Shown here piece by piece: positions 1 to 13,293 of a DNA stretch of 64,000 bases. Position 1 is the first letter of the stretch. Each line of letters begins with the position of its first letter. Location of the stretch: contig CM051458.1 in NCBI GenBank assembly GCA_028274465.1, forward strand, positions 21,777,566 through 21,841,565, given 5' to 3'. The notes beneath the pieces were generated by a model. That model was not told the origin of the DNA. It was given only the letters and a program-made list of their open reading frames with translations, and did no database searches. Position numbers and translations under genes: made by a program. Source of the DNA: Plantago ovata (Eukaryota; Streptophyta; Magnoliopsida; Lamiales; Plantaginaceae).

Positions 1-1898
1 GGAAACTCCTTTCAATCTTAGTGATCTTAATAGGTCCATGATTAATGACGGTTACCATCTCATCACTAATGGCCTCAAGATGTAGCATCATGTTGTTTCG
101 CCATTTCTCGTAATTTTCCAGCTTCAGCAAGGGAGCATCTCCTAAAGACATCCTGTCAGCAAAGCACTACCAAACTGATCAAGTGAGAGTGATTTACGGA
201 AAGCACTTAGAGGGATCTAGGTTCAGTGCAGAGGGCTAAAGAACCTCCTGCTCTGATACCACTTGTTGGTCCCTTTAAACAATAAGAAAAGACTAGGGGG
301 GGGGGGTGAATAGTCTTTTCAAACTTTTGTCGTTTAAAAACTTTCTCAGCAAGTACTTATTACTTTTCAGTAATGAGGTTGCTGATACTTAACTTTCTCA
401 GCAAGCGTAAGTTACTTTACAGTAGCTTGGTTTGCTGATACTTAAAATCAGAGAGCGGAAGTCTTTGAAACAATAAGTGCTCTTTCAGCAAAGAAAGGGT
501 TTCAGCAAGTGAAGTGAGTGACTGTGTACAAACAAATATAATTTGCTGAAAGCTAAATGCAGTAAGTAAATCACACAAACGCTTTTAAAGTGGTATCTGA
601 GAGTGGCGTAATCTCTCAACTAATCCACTTTGTCCTTTCTAGGACTGAATCTACTAAGATATGATTGAGGTTCCTTACAATCTCCTATCTAAAGCGATTC
701 AACAGAAATCAAAGCACACTTGCTTTGTCTCCAACCTAAACTAGAGAACTCAACCTTGTTTTCCACCAAACTTGGTACTTTTAATCAGCAACACTATGCT
801 CGATTAAGTTCCCCCTGAATATCACGCCTGAAAGGGTGTATTTTCAGTTAGAGAGTTTTGGGGTGAGATGACTTAATTATAACTTATTCAGTTACAACAA
901 GTAATCTAAGAAACACAACTTGGAATACTTTGCAGTAAACAAGTTTAATTGTTTCTGGTGTCAAGACTTGTTCTTGTTCGAAAGAAAGAACACTAAGCTA
1001 ATTTCTTAGCCGAGTTTGTTCTACTTCTTCACAAGTAGCTTTTTCAAGCTTTAAGTCTTGGAATGGATCAATGGCAGTAAGAGTGATTGAAGGTATGTGA
1101 GTTTTTTAAGCACAAGTGAGAGTTTGATCACGTTGTTGACACACTTCAACTCTTTGTCGGATGACCTCTATTTATAGTGCAAGTAAGGAGCCGTTTGAAT
1201 TTCAAATCCTAAGGCTTTTGTTCCTTAACATGTCACTATCTTGCTTTTGTACTTTCAGCAGCGACTTTGTTTGTCTTCTAGTCTTCATGTCCTTCGCGTG
1301 TAAGCTTTGCATTAAATGTACATTTGAATAGAATTCAAACATTAACATTGGAGCGCAAATTCTCGTACATTCAGCAAGAGGTCACATATGTTTATCAGCA
1401 AGTGGTCAGTCTCAGTTTCAGCAAGCACAACCTACTCTGTCTTTCAAATTTTCACTTATACAATGCTGTTGCTGAACATTCCACTTTCTGAGCAAACACG
1501 TGCCTTACCAGTCTTCAGCAATCTTCAAGTCTTCAAGTCTTCAAGTCTTCAGATCTTCAAAAGTCTTCAAGATTCTGACCGGTTTCTTATTTGCTTCAAT
1601 AATTTGTTTGTAATAAACAAAATATATCTTCAGCAAATGCTTCAATAGGTTATTTTCTTTTCAGAAAATAAGATTCATTAAAGCTAAGCATCAATAAGAT
1701 ATTTTCTTTTCAGAAAATAAAATACATCATACGCAAAAGAATTAACTTATCTAATACCTAACTAAGTCATCAGCAAACGTTCCTCTTTTACAATGTCCTT
1801 AAAATTCTAAAATCCTATGGACCTTAAGAGTACTAGTTACTGGACTGTTCTTAATTTAGCATGATTAATTGCTCATCAAAATTACAAGTTTCCTAACA
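1..1898 (-). mobile_element. Partial LTR/copia element (family Q): 5' LTR, primer site and gag start
   Basis: Read on the minus strand, an LTR (1898 to 264) is followed by TGGTATCAGAG at 261-251. That is the classic plant copia primer-binding site for initiator tRNA-Met. A gag reading frame then starts at 151 and is open to the window edge (50 codons, with a W-R-N-N-M-M-L-H-L core typical of copia gag N-termini). The rest of the element lies to the left of the window, so its integrity cannot be judged. The same LTR family occurs at 38229-39586. The outer LTR boundary (about 1898) is uncertain because no second complete copy is present to compare. Confidence 0.8.
264..1898 (-). repeat. 5' LTR of copia family Q (right edge approximate)
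   Basis: The inner edge is TGTTGGTCCC on the plus strand (ACCAACA on the element strand), directly next to the initiator-Met primer site. The LTR holds many copies of a TTCAGCAA-like motif and a run of TCTTCAAG repeats around 1510-1575. It also contains blocks shared with 38229-39586, for example GAGAGCGGAAGTC and GGCGTAATCTCTCAAC. The short open frame at 1388-1648 falls inside it and is not considered a gene. Confidence 0.7.
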
Positions 1899-2055
1899 AT
1901 AGACGTGATGAATAGATTTTTCAGCTGTTATTCACTTGAATTTTTCATGATCACTGAATTCATTTTTTATTGAATAAATTATTAGGCTAAAGATTAAAAT
2001 ACAGTGTAAAAAACTTAAATTACGAATAATCCAATATTTTCATATCAATTCTTGG

Positions 2056-2526
2056 GCTATGTTTTAAAAACTGGAACTGGAGGTTGAACCGGACACCCCC
2101 AAAAAGGTTTAACCGGGATTGGACCTGTTGAGCCGTTCTGTGAGTCGGTTGAGCCGGTGTACCATTATAATATATTAATATATACATATATATACTAATA
2201 TTAATATATATATACAATGCTATTATTTATATTTCCATCCAAAATCACAATAAACAAGATTAAATGATCATCAATCAAGTATGATCATCAATCTAAGTAA
2301 AATGACTTGGTGGAGATTCCATATTCAATCAATATACAGAAGAAAATAAGTTTTTTTTTTTTTGCCCCAATCAAGTATGATCATCACCGGTTTTGCCGTC
2401 GTTTTTCACCCGTTTTAGGGCCCCCAGTTTTTTAGTGTTTTAATGGTGGCTCCCAGGCCGGCAAGCTCCGGTTTCCACGATCCAACCTTCCGGCCAGGCG
2501 GTTCAATCGTTTTTTAAAAACATAGC
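2056..2526. mobile_element. MITE-like inverted-repeat element upstream of TNO1
   Basis: The left end GCTATGTTTTAAAAAC is mirrored by the right end (GTTTTTTAAAAACATAGC read forward), giving about 17-bp imperfect terminal inverted repeats. Subterminal GGTTGAACCGG/CCGGCC-type stretches also pair. The interior has an AT run (2164-2218) and a T-tract. No clear target duplication was found beyond a shared TTGG, so the superfamily is open. It ends about 450 bp before the TNO1 start codon and may lie in that gene's promoter. Confidence 0.5.
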
Positions 2527-2795
2527 TTGGTGGTACCCGGTACTGTACCTGCAAAATATGGAGTGTGTGTGTTAAACTTAAATGCAAAATTGACTTTTCC
2601 CCTGACGTGCCTAAGTCTCAGAACGACGTCGTACGTCTCCTCCCTTCCCAATGTGAGATTCGTAACGACTAAACCAGCAATCTTTTCAACACAACACTGT
2701 ATCGCTCACCGCTCCAAAATCCAAAGATCCTTTTCCCAGCTTTCACTGAACAAAGAACGAAACAGCTCATCATCACACGTGTCTATTCTCTCCAG

Positions 2796-2943
2796 GTAAA
2801 ATTTCATCTCTCTCATGAAGATTTCGCCCATGGTATACTCAATTTGTAACGAGCATGAGAAACGAATAGATAGGGCATGATTTACGGAGTTCCTGTTTTT
2901 CGTAACGGCTTGATCGATTTTGTTGTTTTCTCACTGTTTTCAG
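2796..2943 (+). other. Probable 5'-UTR intron of TNO1
   Basis: CAG|GTAAAA at 2795/2796 and TTTTCAG ending at 2943 form a plausible intron. The second part of the 5' leader (2944-2976) then runs into the start codon at 2977. The transcription start is not seen; the leader probably begins somewhere in 2550-2760. Confidence 0.45.
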
Positions 2944-2976
2944 ATCTGGTTGGTGTTTAATGGTCGATAGATAAAA

Positions 2977-5900
2977 ATGGAGGATAGTCATCACTCGAGG
3001 AACGCCGCTTCAGCTGGCGACGACGAAGCACTAGCTGAAGGCTCCGGTGATTCAGTTGATCAGGTATTGAAATCGTTTTTGGAGCTTATCGAATTCGAAT
3101 CCGCGTAGTTAGTTAAGACAGACTCACAGACAAACTGTTTATATTCATTGAAAGTGTTATTCCACTCTTTCCGGTAAATTTTTAATGTCAAATGTTAGTT
3201 GCGTGGCGTCATGGACTTTGAAGTAATGAACTTCTGTAACTGAAACGAGTAGACGATTGAGCGAAAATTGGTGATGTGGTATGTCTCATGAATAACAACA
3301 TCCATTTGGCTCCACAGGATGCTGAGTTATGAGTGTTAGTATTAAATTTATTATGTATAGTGATTGATAGTTTGATTATTTTGAGTTTCTAGATATCACC
3401 GTACTTAACGTGTGGAGTTCGAACTGTATTCGTGCGGGTTATCTGCACTAATGTTACATACTGTTGCTTGTATACCACATTTCCAGAGGTTCCACTTCTG
3501 TTGCCAAACCATATATTATATGCATATGGTGAAGATCCATTTATTGTTCTCTTGTATTGCCAGGATATTTGGGTCAATTTGCAAGTACATGGACTTACAT
3601 ATGAAGGTTCATAATCAGTTTTAGGCATGCTTTGTGTTTTTTCCTTTTCACATACTTATGTGATATACGTTTTTTGGTCCTACTTGTAGGATTTTGTTGT
3701 GAAGTCAATAAATTATAGTAGTAAATGAGGTTTATGTATATTGTGTGTGGGAGGTGGGACATTTATGATGATATGAGAGGGGGTGCTCTGTTAGTTCTGC
3801 GTAAAATACCCAATTATCTCTATCAACAATTGAGTTGCAATTCCATTGAGTTCTTTTGTGTTCGGTTCTGAATGTTAAATATTGTGCTTCAGTGTGGAAC
3901 TTTAGATATTTTGAAGCAGAGTCGCATATGTCATTTCAATTGCATTACTTTGGATACTGGAGAAGTTTGGTGGTCTTGTTACTTTAAGTTCTTTTTTTTT
4001 TTCTTTTCGAAAAGAAGGTAATTAATTGGCATTTGTTTGTGGAATTGTTACCTTCAGATGGTTCCTCCATTGCCAGAAAATGGGAATGTGTCTTTTGGTC
4101 ATGAACCAAGTGACAGAAGAACAACAGAGGAGGCAGCAAGGGATGATATGTTTGTCGATTGTCCAGATGAGATAGAGAATTCTGAATCTCAGCGGAGTTC
4201 TGAGGAGAAAGATATTGTACGAGATGACCATTATAATGAATCAGATAGTGGAGTCAAAGTTGAACATTTGATTGCTGAGATGGAAAATTTGCGTGATCGT
4301 TATGACAAGAGTATAGCTGAGAAAGAAAACTATGAGGTTTGGTTTTCAATGCATTTGCTCTTTCTTATTCTATTTGTTGATTCATGGGATAATAATTCAA
4401 AAACTCGGTCTTATATGAGACTGGCTCATAACCCTTCCTGTTATTTTATCGCAAAGAATCCTTCTATCTTTTGAAAACTCTACACCATATCCAGGTTCTT
4501 TACATGTTTGGAGAGGGACAACATGAAGGAATTGCATATTTGCATGCAATTAAAGTATCACCATGGGATTTTGCGCGTGTTAAGAACTTCAACATAGGAT
4601 TATTGCCATATTGGTGCTTTTTCTGTGGCTAGTATATTTACCTACAAAAAACTTTACTTTCCCTGCAGGCAGAAAGACTTGTGCTTGTAAGTGAACTTGC
4701 TGATCTTCGTACCCAATTGAAAGTTTATGATGAGCAGCAGATTTCACAGGGTGAAAATACTAATGGATCAATCCATCACGAACCCCCACTTGAAAAGGAT
4801 CAACAATTGAATGATGTTGTTGACAGAATATTAGGTTGTCTTTCCATGACTCTCCATCAAGAAGGGTTGTCGGATGCATCACTCACAGAAAAGATCTCCA
4901 ATGTTGAGAAATCAGTCACGTCTTTGGTTGATAAGTACAATGTTTTCCTTTCTCAAACTGACCAACTAAGGGGATGTCTAACTGAGATTGGTTCAGATTT
5001 CAATGTGATGGATGAAGTTGGAGTTCTCGTTATTGCACGTGACAAATTTGGTGAATTTAAAGCAAAGGAAGATGGTCTTTTCCAAAATTTGAGCCATTTA
5101 GAGAACCAAAATAATAAATTAGTTGAACAACTGGAGAAACAGAGATCTATCATTGAAAATGCAAATGTGGATATCGGAAGGTTAAATGCAGAAGTCGAAC
5201 AGGAGAGGAACAGATATGCTAACACAAAAGAGAAGCTCGGGATGGCTGTGACTAAGGGAAAAGCATTGGTACAGCAGAGGGACTCGCTGAAGCAATTACT
5301 GGCTGAGAAAACGACTGAATTGGAAAAATGTAGGATCGAACTGCAAGATAAGTCAAGTTCTCTAGAAGCTGCCGAGCAGAGAAACGATTTATTGGCAGCA
5401 AGTGAAAACTTTGCTGCTTCGCTGCAGGAATCTCTTGCTGATAAAGACAAAATACTTCATAAATGTGGAGAACTGTTGTCCGAGGTCGTGTTAATGGAGG
5501 AGATGCAGCAAAATGATATCACTGAGAAACTCAAATGGCTTGCAGATGAGAACAAATCGTTGAATGCTATAGCGTTGCAGTACCATAAGTTGTCTGATGC
5601 TTTAATGCTGTTCGATTTTCCAGAAACTGTTGGTTCAAGTGAGCTGGAAAACCGTGTCCGCTGGCTTGCGGAATCATTTTATCAGTCTAAGGAAGAAACT
5701 CTGAAACTACAATCCGAGGTAGCTGAAATGAAAGAGGCATCAAACCATGAGATTGACCAACTCACTGCCTTACTCATGGAAGAAAGACAGGAGAGAAGTA
5801 ATCTTCAAGCCGAATTGGAGGAATTAAGGAACAAGCATGGAGCACATGAAAGTTTACATCATGAGCTAACTGAAATGAGAGAAGCTGCAAATATTGAAAT

Positions 5901-8900
5901 TGATCGCTTGACCAAATCTCTTGTCGTAGAATCACAGGACAAGAATTATCTTCAAGCAGAATTGGTGGATTTGAGAGAGAAATACGAAGGGGTTGTTCAA
6001 GAGGAGCACCACACATCTCTGGAGAAGGATGAAATAGTAAATCTGTTGATTGAGGCATCTGGACTTTCTATTGATGATAGGGAAGAACTTCTCGGAGAAC
6101 ACTCCAACATGACTAGAACCATAGAAAATTGCCTTCTGAAGATTAAAGAAAAAGCATGTCAACTTGGATCCCCTCAATTCGATTTGCAAATCTTTGAAAA
6201 TTTCCAAATTCTTCTATATGTCACAGATCTGGAGATGAGGCTGTGTAAGCTTATTGCCGAAGAAGATACATCGACTAGAGTGGAAGTGAATCGTCTCTCA
6301 CATGAGTTGGAAATTTTAACTCAAGAACTGAATAGTGTAAAAGAAGAGAATGGTGGGTTGCAAAAAAGTATTGAGCAATTGGAGGACAGATGTGGTTTAC
6401 TGAAGGAGAAATTATCTATGGCTGTGAAGAAAGGCAAGGGGCTTGTTCAAGACCGAGAAAACTTGAAAGGTTCCCTGAATGAAAAGAATTCTGAAATTGA
6501 TAAGTTGAAGTCTGAATTGCAGCAGAGTGTATCCATGTGTAACGAGTGCCAGGATAAAATCACTATATTGTCGCTTGATGTTCAGCGCATTTCTCAGTTG
6601 GAAATTGATCTTACTGCCACGAAGGAGCATGCAGATCAACTTGAGCAGTTCTTAGCAGAGAGGAACAATATGTTGCAAAGAGTCATAAAGTCAATCGAAG
6701 ATATTGATGCTCTAGCTGATTCAAATGTTGAAGAGCCGGTGGAAAAAATAAAATGGCTCGCTGGGTTTATCAGAGAACTTCAAACAGAAAAGGTGGAGAT
6801 GGAGCAAGAATTGAGAAATGTGAAGGAACAATCTACTTCATTTTCTAGCAAATTGGCTGAAATCCAACCATCCATAGAGTCACTTGAAGATGCTTTGTCA
6901 ATGGCTGAAAGTAGTTTATCCAAACTCTTGATTGAGAAAAAAGAACTTGAAGATACCAAGGCAGTTTTGGAGGAGGAATTGTCGAAGCAGAAAGAAGAAA
7001 TTTCTTCTGGTACAAGCAAGTTTGAAGAGGTTTCCGTGAGTAAAAGAGCACTTGAAGATGCTTTGCAACTTGCAGAGAACAATATTTCCAGGTTCACGAA
7101 TGAGAGAGATATAGCCCAAGAAAGCCAAGCTCTTGCCGAAGAACAGCTTCAGAAGTTGAAGGATGAATTTGGTAACCATATTAATAGACTTTCCGATGCC
7201 GAAAAAACTATTCAATCACTTGAAGGTGCTTTGTCTCATGCTCAAAAGAATGTTTCACTTCTAGCTGAAGAAAATAATAAGCTACAAATTGGCAGCAGTG
7301 ATTTGGAAAACGAGATGAAGAAAATGACAGAAGAAGCTAGTTTACTAGATATCAAGCTTTCTGATGCCCTCCGGACAATCCAATCACTGGAGGATGCATT
7401 ATCAAATGCTGAAAACAACGTGGCTAGTATTGTTCATGAAAAAGAAAATGCTGAGGGTGAAGTCTTTACGCTGAGCACCAAGTTGAAATCTTGCATGGAA
7501 GAGTTATCAAATGCAGAAAATAACATGTCAGATATGATTCAGGAGAAGAAAAATGCTGAACAAGAGATCTTAAAGCTCGGCACTAAGTTGAAATCATGCA
7601 TGGAAGAGTTATCTGGAACTCGTGGTAACATTGAGAATAGCTCTACGGAGCTTTCTGGTCAGCTTAATCGTCTTCAATTGGTGCTCAAGGATGACACTCT
7701 TTCATCCTCAGTGGACCAGTGTTTCTCAAGAAAAATTGAGAGCCTAAGTCAGATGGACATTCTGCTCAAACAAATGAGGGAATGTATTCTTGAAGTGGAC
7801 TCAGATGGTCTGCAGAACATTTTCATGATAGAGGTATTAATTATTGGCCGATGTGGTCATTGTGTAACTGATTTTGAATTCTAGTCTGTCTGTTATGCCA
7901 CTGGCTACACACTATAAATTCTTTGCCTACTCTATACACAAGCATGCAACATAAGATAAACTAAAACAATGGTAGCTTGGAGAACGCTGAACACTTTGTT
8001 ATGTGGCTATTGAAGTCACCAAGTTCTTCTAAATTATTTCATTATTCGCTTCCACTTATTCCTTTTATCCAAGAGATAATAGGTGATTAGTATTAGGTTT
8101 TACTGTGTTCTCTGTTTAAGTAAGTCAAAATATGGTAACCCCTCTGTCCCAGGAAACCATCCTCGTTTTTTAGCACAATAAGAAACGCTATAGTTAGTAA
8201 CATTGCAGAGATAATTTTATGGCTTTTCCTTAAAAAAAAAAAGATAATAAAGGAGGGAAATGGCGGTAGTTTTGAGGATATGAGTGAGTTGCATGCTGTG
8301 TACCTTAGAGGCAAACGGTAGTAGTATTTGTTTTCTTCCTGCTTTTTAAATTACAAATAGTCATCAAAGCTGGTTTATCTTTCAAGATGCTGTCGTGCAT
8401 TGCATCCCAGATTTTTGCTCTTCGTTTATTCTTGTCCTTGTCCATTCCGTAGTCTTTGTGGGTATGGTTGCATATGACATTTTTCTATTTGCTTAACAAA
8501 CATATGATTCTTCGTTCTTAATGGCCAGCATTTTGACTTTATAGTGTAATGTCTACATGTTTTTCTAGAATTATTGTGAACCTCCTCTAAATCACCTTCA
8601 GTCTCTGCAATAACTCTATACTAGTGTAGATAATTTAGCATTTTATCTTTCAACCTTACACATTCTAATATCTTTTATCTTCTCTAACTTATGGATACTA
8701 CACTCTTCTCCTTTACTTTGTTGTAGGATGATGTTTCTGTTCCAAGTTCTTTACCATTTGATACAGATATTGCTCTGAATGTGGATATAAATGATGGTGA
8801 AAGCAGTGTGTTTTATGTTGAGAAGATAAATGAATTGTTTCATTTGAAAGACAGAATGCTCGCTGATAAATTTGATAACTTCTCTACACGTGTGGATGAA

Positions 8901-11900
8901 TCGATAGCAGCTCTGTCGAGAAGATTAGGCTTGACAAGGGATGGATTGGTGAGCATAATAAATTATGTGAATTCTCTGAAAGAACAAGTGAAGGATTTGG
9001 AAAGCAACAATAAAAGGCATGAGGATTCTATCTCTTTCTTAGAGAATGATATCAGGATCTTATCTTCTACTTGTGCTGATGCAACTCATCGTCTGGATTC
9101 AAATCTTCATAAAAGTATGTCGAAGCTCAAATCTGTCCATGAAATGGTGGAATTGGATGATATAACGTCCAATTTTCTAGCAGCAGTTGTGGATGATACA
9201 GAAGCACCACTAAGTAGTGATCAAGTGAAGTCGGCGGAGAAACTGTTACTTGCTACTAGGCATAATCAAGATCTTGGTGAACTGATCCATGGCGTGATAG
9301 GTAAGTTCATTGGTAAAATGGGTGAGTTGGAGAACAAACTGCAACGAACTGAGCTAGCTTTGGATGAAGTCTCAGAAGAAAGAGATCTATACACAGACCG
9401 AATTTCAAAGTTAGAGACTGATTTGGAGATAACAAAAGGCTTGTGTGAAGAGATGAAGTTGAAAGTTAACGATTTTCAGGAAAAACAAGATCACTTGAAG
9501 CAAAGAGATGCAGAACTCTCTTCATTATCGGAGCTAGCTTTGCATGAAGTCTCAGAAGAAAGGGATCTATACAAAGACCGAATCTCAAAGTTAGAGACTG
9601 ATTTGGAGACAGCAAAAGGTTTGTGCGAAGAGATGAAGTTGAAAGTTGACGAGTTTCAGGAAAAACAAGATCTCTTGAACCAAAGAGATGCAGAATTTTC
9701 TTCATTATCCAAAATTCAAGGTACATGGTGTTTAACATTTAAATGTGTTAATGCTTTATGTGACTTTCCCCGTTTATCTTATCTTTAACATTCTCCGTAA
9801 TTTTGTTATTTGTAGAATCAGAAGACTCTCTCTCATCAGCTTCACAATTGTCTTCTATTTTGAGTAAGATAAATGAGGTTGAAGTACCTGATGGTCCATT
9901 TTCTGTTGGAGAAACAAACGAGTCTTCAGATCTAAGAAAGCTGTTCTACATCATAGATAATTTTAGTGAATCTCTGCAAAAGATAATCTCACTCTCTCAT
10001 GAGAAGGAAGAACTACTGACTCAAATCGAGAAACAGAGTTTTGAAATCGATTCTTGGGAAAAGAAACTTAAAGATCATATAGAGAATGAGAAAGACTCGG
10101 AGAAGATGTTTACAGATTTATTGGAGCTTGAATCAGGTTTTAAGAATATTGTTCGGAAGATGGGTGGAAATGATTTGGTTGATGATCAAAAGCAATCTGG
10201 GGTGATATTTCTACTGCCAATACTTGATAAACTGGTTACAGCCAAAATAGTGGAATCTGAGAATTTGCAATCCAAAAATGAAGAACTTGTCACCAAATTA
10301 CGTGGGAATGAAAAGCTTCTTGATGACCTGTCTAATAAGGTTAAATTACTTGAAGATTCCAATCAATCAAGAAGTGTTCCAGTAGAGATTGACCAGGAAA
10401 GAGGAGCCTCTGTACCTTCGCTTTCCACTCAGTCAGAGATTTCAGAGGTTCAAGACATGGTAAAAATTATCTTGTGCCTATACTTCTCATAATTGCTCAA
10501 CTACTGTGATATTCTGATCATATTTTGGCATTTAGGGGAAAATTTCAATTTATTATTGTTATTATTGTTGTTGTTTGGGGAGAATTACGTTGGGTAGTTT
10601 TGCAATTAGTGGAAGACTTGAAGCTCATCTATAAAAAACGCTCCCTGATGGTTTTTTACTTGGAGATATAATTTCTTTGTGGGGGGCCTCAAGATTCTTA
10701 TCAGAAAATGGCTTTGACCTAAAGATGACAGAGAAAACTAATTCATATTTTTTTATAGTTGTTGTGTATTATGAAAAGAATTTATTTATTACTTTTGTGT
10801 ATTAGTATGAAAATAATAATTTATTTTTTATAAAAGAATAATACATGGTTGAACTTCATCCAGCTAAAAGATTTTCCTTGATCCACCTATGGTAATCACT
10901 CGCCTGTCATTTAATAATAAGCAGCTATTATCTAACAGTGGTGATGAGATATCAAGAAAATGCATTCGCAAGACTTGTTGCCAAGTTTGGTGTTTGTAGC
11001 CTCTATTCTTTTTTCACTTAAATGTTGAATTTTAGCTGTTTTGCTAATTTTATTATGTTCACACATACAGTATATATACCTTATGTCGCAATCCATGACA
11101 ATTACTAATTTCAATTCTTGTAGGGAGCTCTTGGTAAGAGCAGCAATGCTCCTGTTGTTCCATCTGCTGCCCATGTGCGTACTTTGAGGAAAGGTTCAAG
11201 TGATCACCTTTCCATCAACATTGATTCGGATTCTGAGCGGTTGATAAAGAGTAAAGGGCCTGATGATGATAAAGGTAGTACTATAATAGATTATCGTTAT
11301 AATTTTGGGTGGATGCAAGCATTCGGGAATAACGTGAGCTTGTTTTGCAGGTCATGTATTCAAGTCCCTGAACACTTCGGGTTTGATTCCAAGACAAGGG
11401 AGAATATTTGCAGATCGAGTTGATGGAATATGGTAAACCTCTATAGTTGGCTACTTTATTGCTGATTACCCTTTACCAATCATTATTGCACATAATATGC
11501 TCTTTTGGAAAACGAGATGATTTTCTTTTATTTAGTAAAAGTTACTGATGGCCAAAATTGGCACCAAAGTTTGCACATTGAGTTTGATTATTACATCCCA
11601 CTCGTACCTCACTGCAAAACATGGACTACTTCCTTGGTGGGGGTAATTACAAATAGATCTTACCCACAATTTGCAGAGCGGGTGAAGTGAATGTGAAAAT
11701 ATCTCCCTATTTGTTCGTTGTCCTTGGTACCAATTTGATATACCTTCTTTTTGTTGTGTTACAAATCAGTAAGCCTATTGCCTCACCTTCATGCTTGTTC
11801 ACAAAGTTTTCTTTATAACAACTAATTGCACAAAATGAGGTGAACTTGCATGAAATATTGGGTAGAAGTAGTAAATTTAGCATCAAATACACTTTAATTT

Positions 11901-12156
11901 GAACATATTCAGTACATTTCTTAATGCGTAAATATATCAAATGAGTTTCTCCATTCGATACTGATGGAAGAGTTGATAACTGGTGGTAGAAAGTTGAGGA
12001 TGAATCGTTGCTTGTACAAATTGTCATGATGCTTATCTTTTTTATTGATTCAGGGTATCTGGCAGTCGAGCTCTGATGAACCATCCAAGAGGGAGGCTTG
12101 GTGTCATTGCGTATTGGCTTGTCTTGCACATTTGGTTACTTGGTACCATTTTGTAG
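2977..12156 (+). CDS. TNO1: TGN-localized SYP41-interacting protein 1 (TNO1-like golgin)
   Basis: Coding exons: 2977-3063, 4058-4336, 4669-7833, 8727-9720, 9816-10459, 11124-11274, 11351-11432 and 12054-12156. All have GT-AG borders and matching phases, giving 1834 residues (Arabidopsis TNO1 is of similar size, about 1.8 kaa). The protein is an acidic N-terminus followed by long heptad-rich coiled coils (about 80-1720), most of it in the 3165-nt exon 3. Its conserved C-terminal block contains RTLRKGS and ends in a hydrophobic tail (about residues 1817-1834) with only three residues of hydroxyl or small polar type, a tail anchor. From the family, it is expected at the trans-Golgi network, binding the SYP41 SNARE complex and supporting vacuolar sorting and salt tolerance. 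Exon 4 carries a 60-residue tandem repeat (see the separate entry). No stop or frameshift was found in 5.5 kb of coding sequence, so the gene looks functional. Identity was assigned by recognising the sequence, not by a search. Confidence 0.9.
3064..4057 (+). other. TNO1 intron 1 (994 bp)
   Basis: This phase-0 GT-AG intron follows a short 29-codon first exon. It is AT-rich, with a polypyrimidine tract near 3990-4020. The short open frames inside it have no coding character. First introns of this size in plants often boost expression, but nothing here shows that directly. Confidence 0.75.
7834..8726 (+). other. TNO1 intron 3 (893 bp)
   Basis: Non-coding GT-AG intron between the large coiled-coil exon 3 and exon 4. 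I see no inserted element or RNA gene in it. The other long introns, 4337-4668, 10460-11123 and 11433-12053, likewise show only AT-rich unique-looking sequence. Confidence 0.75.
9351..9710 (+). repeat. In-frame 180-bp tandem duplication inside TNO1 exon 4
   Basis: Unit 1 (9351-9530) and unit 2 (9531-9710) both start GAGCTAGCTTTG and differ at roughly 15 of 180 positions by eye. Each encodes 60 residues (about residues 1386-1445 and 1446-1505) with the same E-E-R-D-L-Y and K-L-E-T-D-L-E coiled-coil core. The length is a multiple of three, so the frame is kept and the rod is lengthened. Confidence 0.9.
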
Positions 12157-13285
12157 CGCATGTGTCACGAAGCTACCTAAACCCACAACAACTACATATA
12201 CAGTATATTCTTTGAATGTAGTTATAGATATAGTAAATTTTCATTCATTTTTTTACACGTTTCGAGATTGTAAGAAATGTAAATGTTCGTTGCTCTACCA
12301 GTTAGATTCTCTGCCATCAGGTACTAGGTACTCATAGCATTTAGATCCTTCTCTACAGTTTCATACTTTATGTTTTCATATTGCCTTTCCGGGTTCTTAT
12401 TTGTTGTTTCAAAGAAACCAACAGAAAGTTGTGGAATCATAGTTGACAAATGCACGCCATATATGTTAGCTGTGGGATACATGTTGCACCAAAGGAAATT
12501 ATGTAGCATCTTACTGCTTCTAAAGATGAACATTCTTGCTTGGTTAGTTGTTGGTGCTTTTGAGAAACTGTGTACCATTGATTCGTGCACTGAATCAAAA
12601 CTGTTGCTTCATTTAGGTTCTGTGTAGCATTTACCACTTCATTTTTAGTTATAAGAAAGCTTACTGGTGATGACCTGCGAACTATTGCATGCTACTACAT
12701 ATGAAGTTGAGGCCCGAGCATCTAAATAACTCTGTGCGTTATGGATACTTTGGTTTGGTGTTCATGTTGTTGACTGGTTGTTGCTCACTCTTTAATGACC
12801 CATCTGCATTCTAATTATAGAAGTTGGAACATCAGGTAAAGAACTAAAGTTTTTACTCAGAAACTCTCATGGCAGTAGAAGTTGATATTGTTGACAGAGG
12901 TGAAGAAAAAGTGTGTGCATTGGTGTATCTTGTGAATATCATTTCATATAATACGAGAATACACAAACTCATTACAGTCGTACTCTACAAAGTATTTGGA
13001 ACTACTTGAAGCGAAAGTGCTATACTAATCTCAATTCATCTAGGGTGGGGTGAGGCTATCATATAATTTTAGAAATTATTAAATGCTAACCTCTAATAGA
13101 GAATCTGGAGGTTCACACATGGGCACAACAGTGTACTGTCTCCCCGTGGTTACCTCCTATTATCTAAAAAGTAATTTTAGAGTTTAAAAAGAAGTATTTA
13201 GAGGGTCGACTTTTTAAATGATGGAGGCTGTTTCGTCCAAACGAAAACTGCTGGGGAGTATATTGCAATTATTCTCTTATTCTCA
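12157..13285. other. TNO1 3' UTR and intergenic stretch
   Basis: AT-rich sequence after the TNO1 stop. It must hold the TNO1 3' UTR and the upstream region of the next gene. I see no coding region, RNA gene or repeat that I can name. Confidence 0.6.
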
Positions 13286-13293
13286 CTTCCATC

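Noticed and set aside
1388-1648. 86-codon open frame in the first LTR
   Set aside because: Lies in LTR DNA and is made of the TCTTCAAG repeat.
4953-7215. Antisense open frames opposite TNO1 exon 3
   Set aside because: Shadows of the coiled-coil coding strand; no splice or start context.
11505-12637. Several short open frames around the end of TNO1
   Set aside because: They fall in its last intron, last exon in other frames, or 3' UTR, without codon structure.
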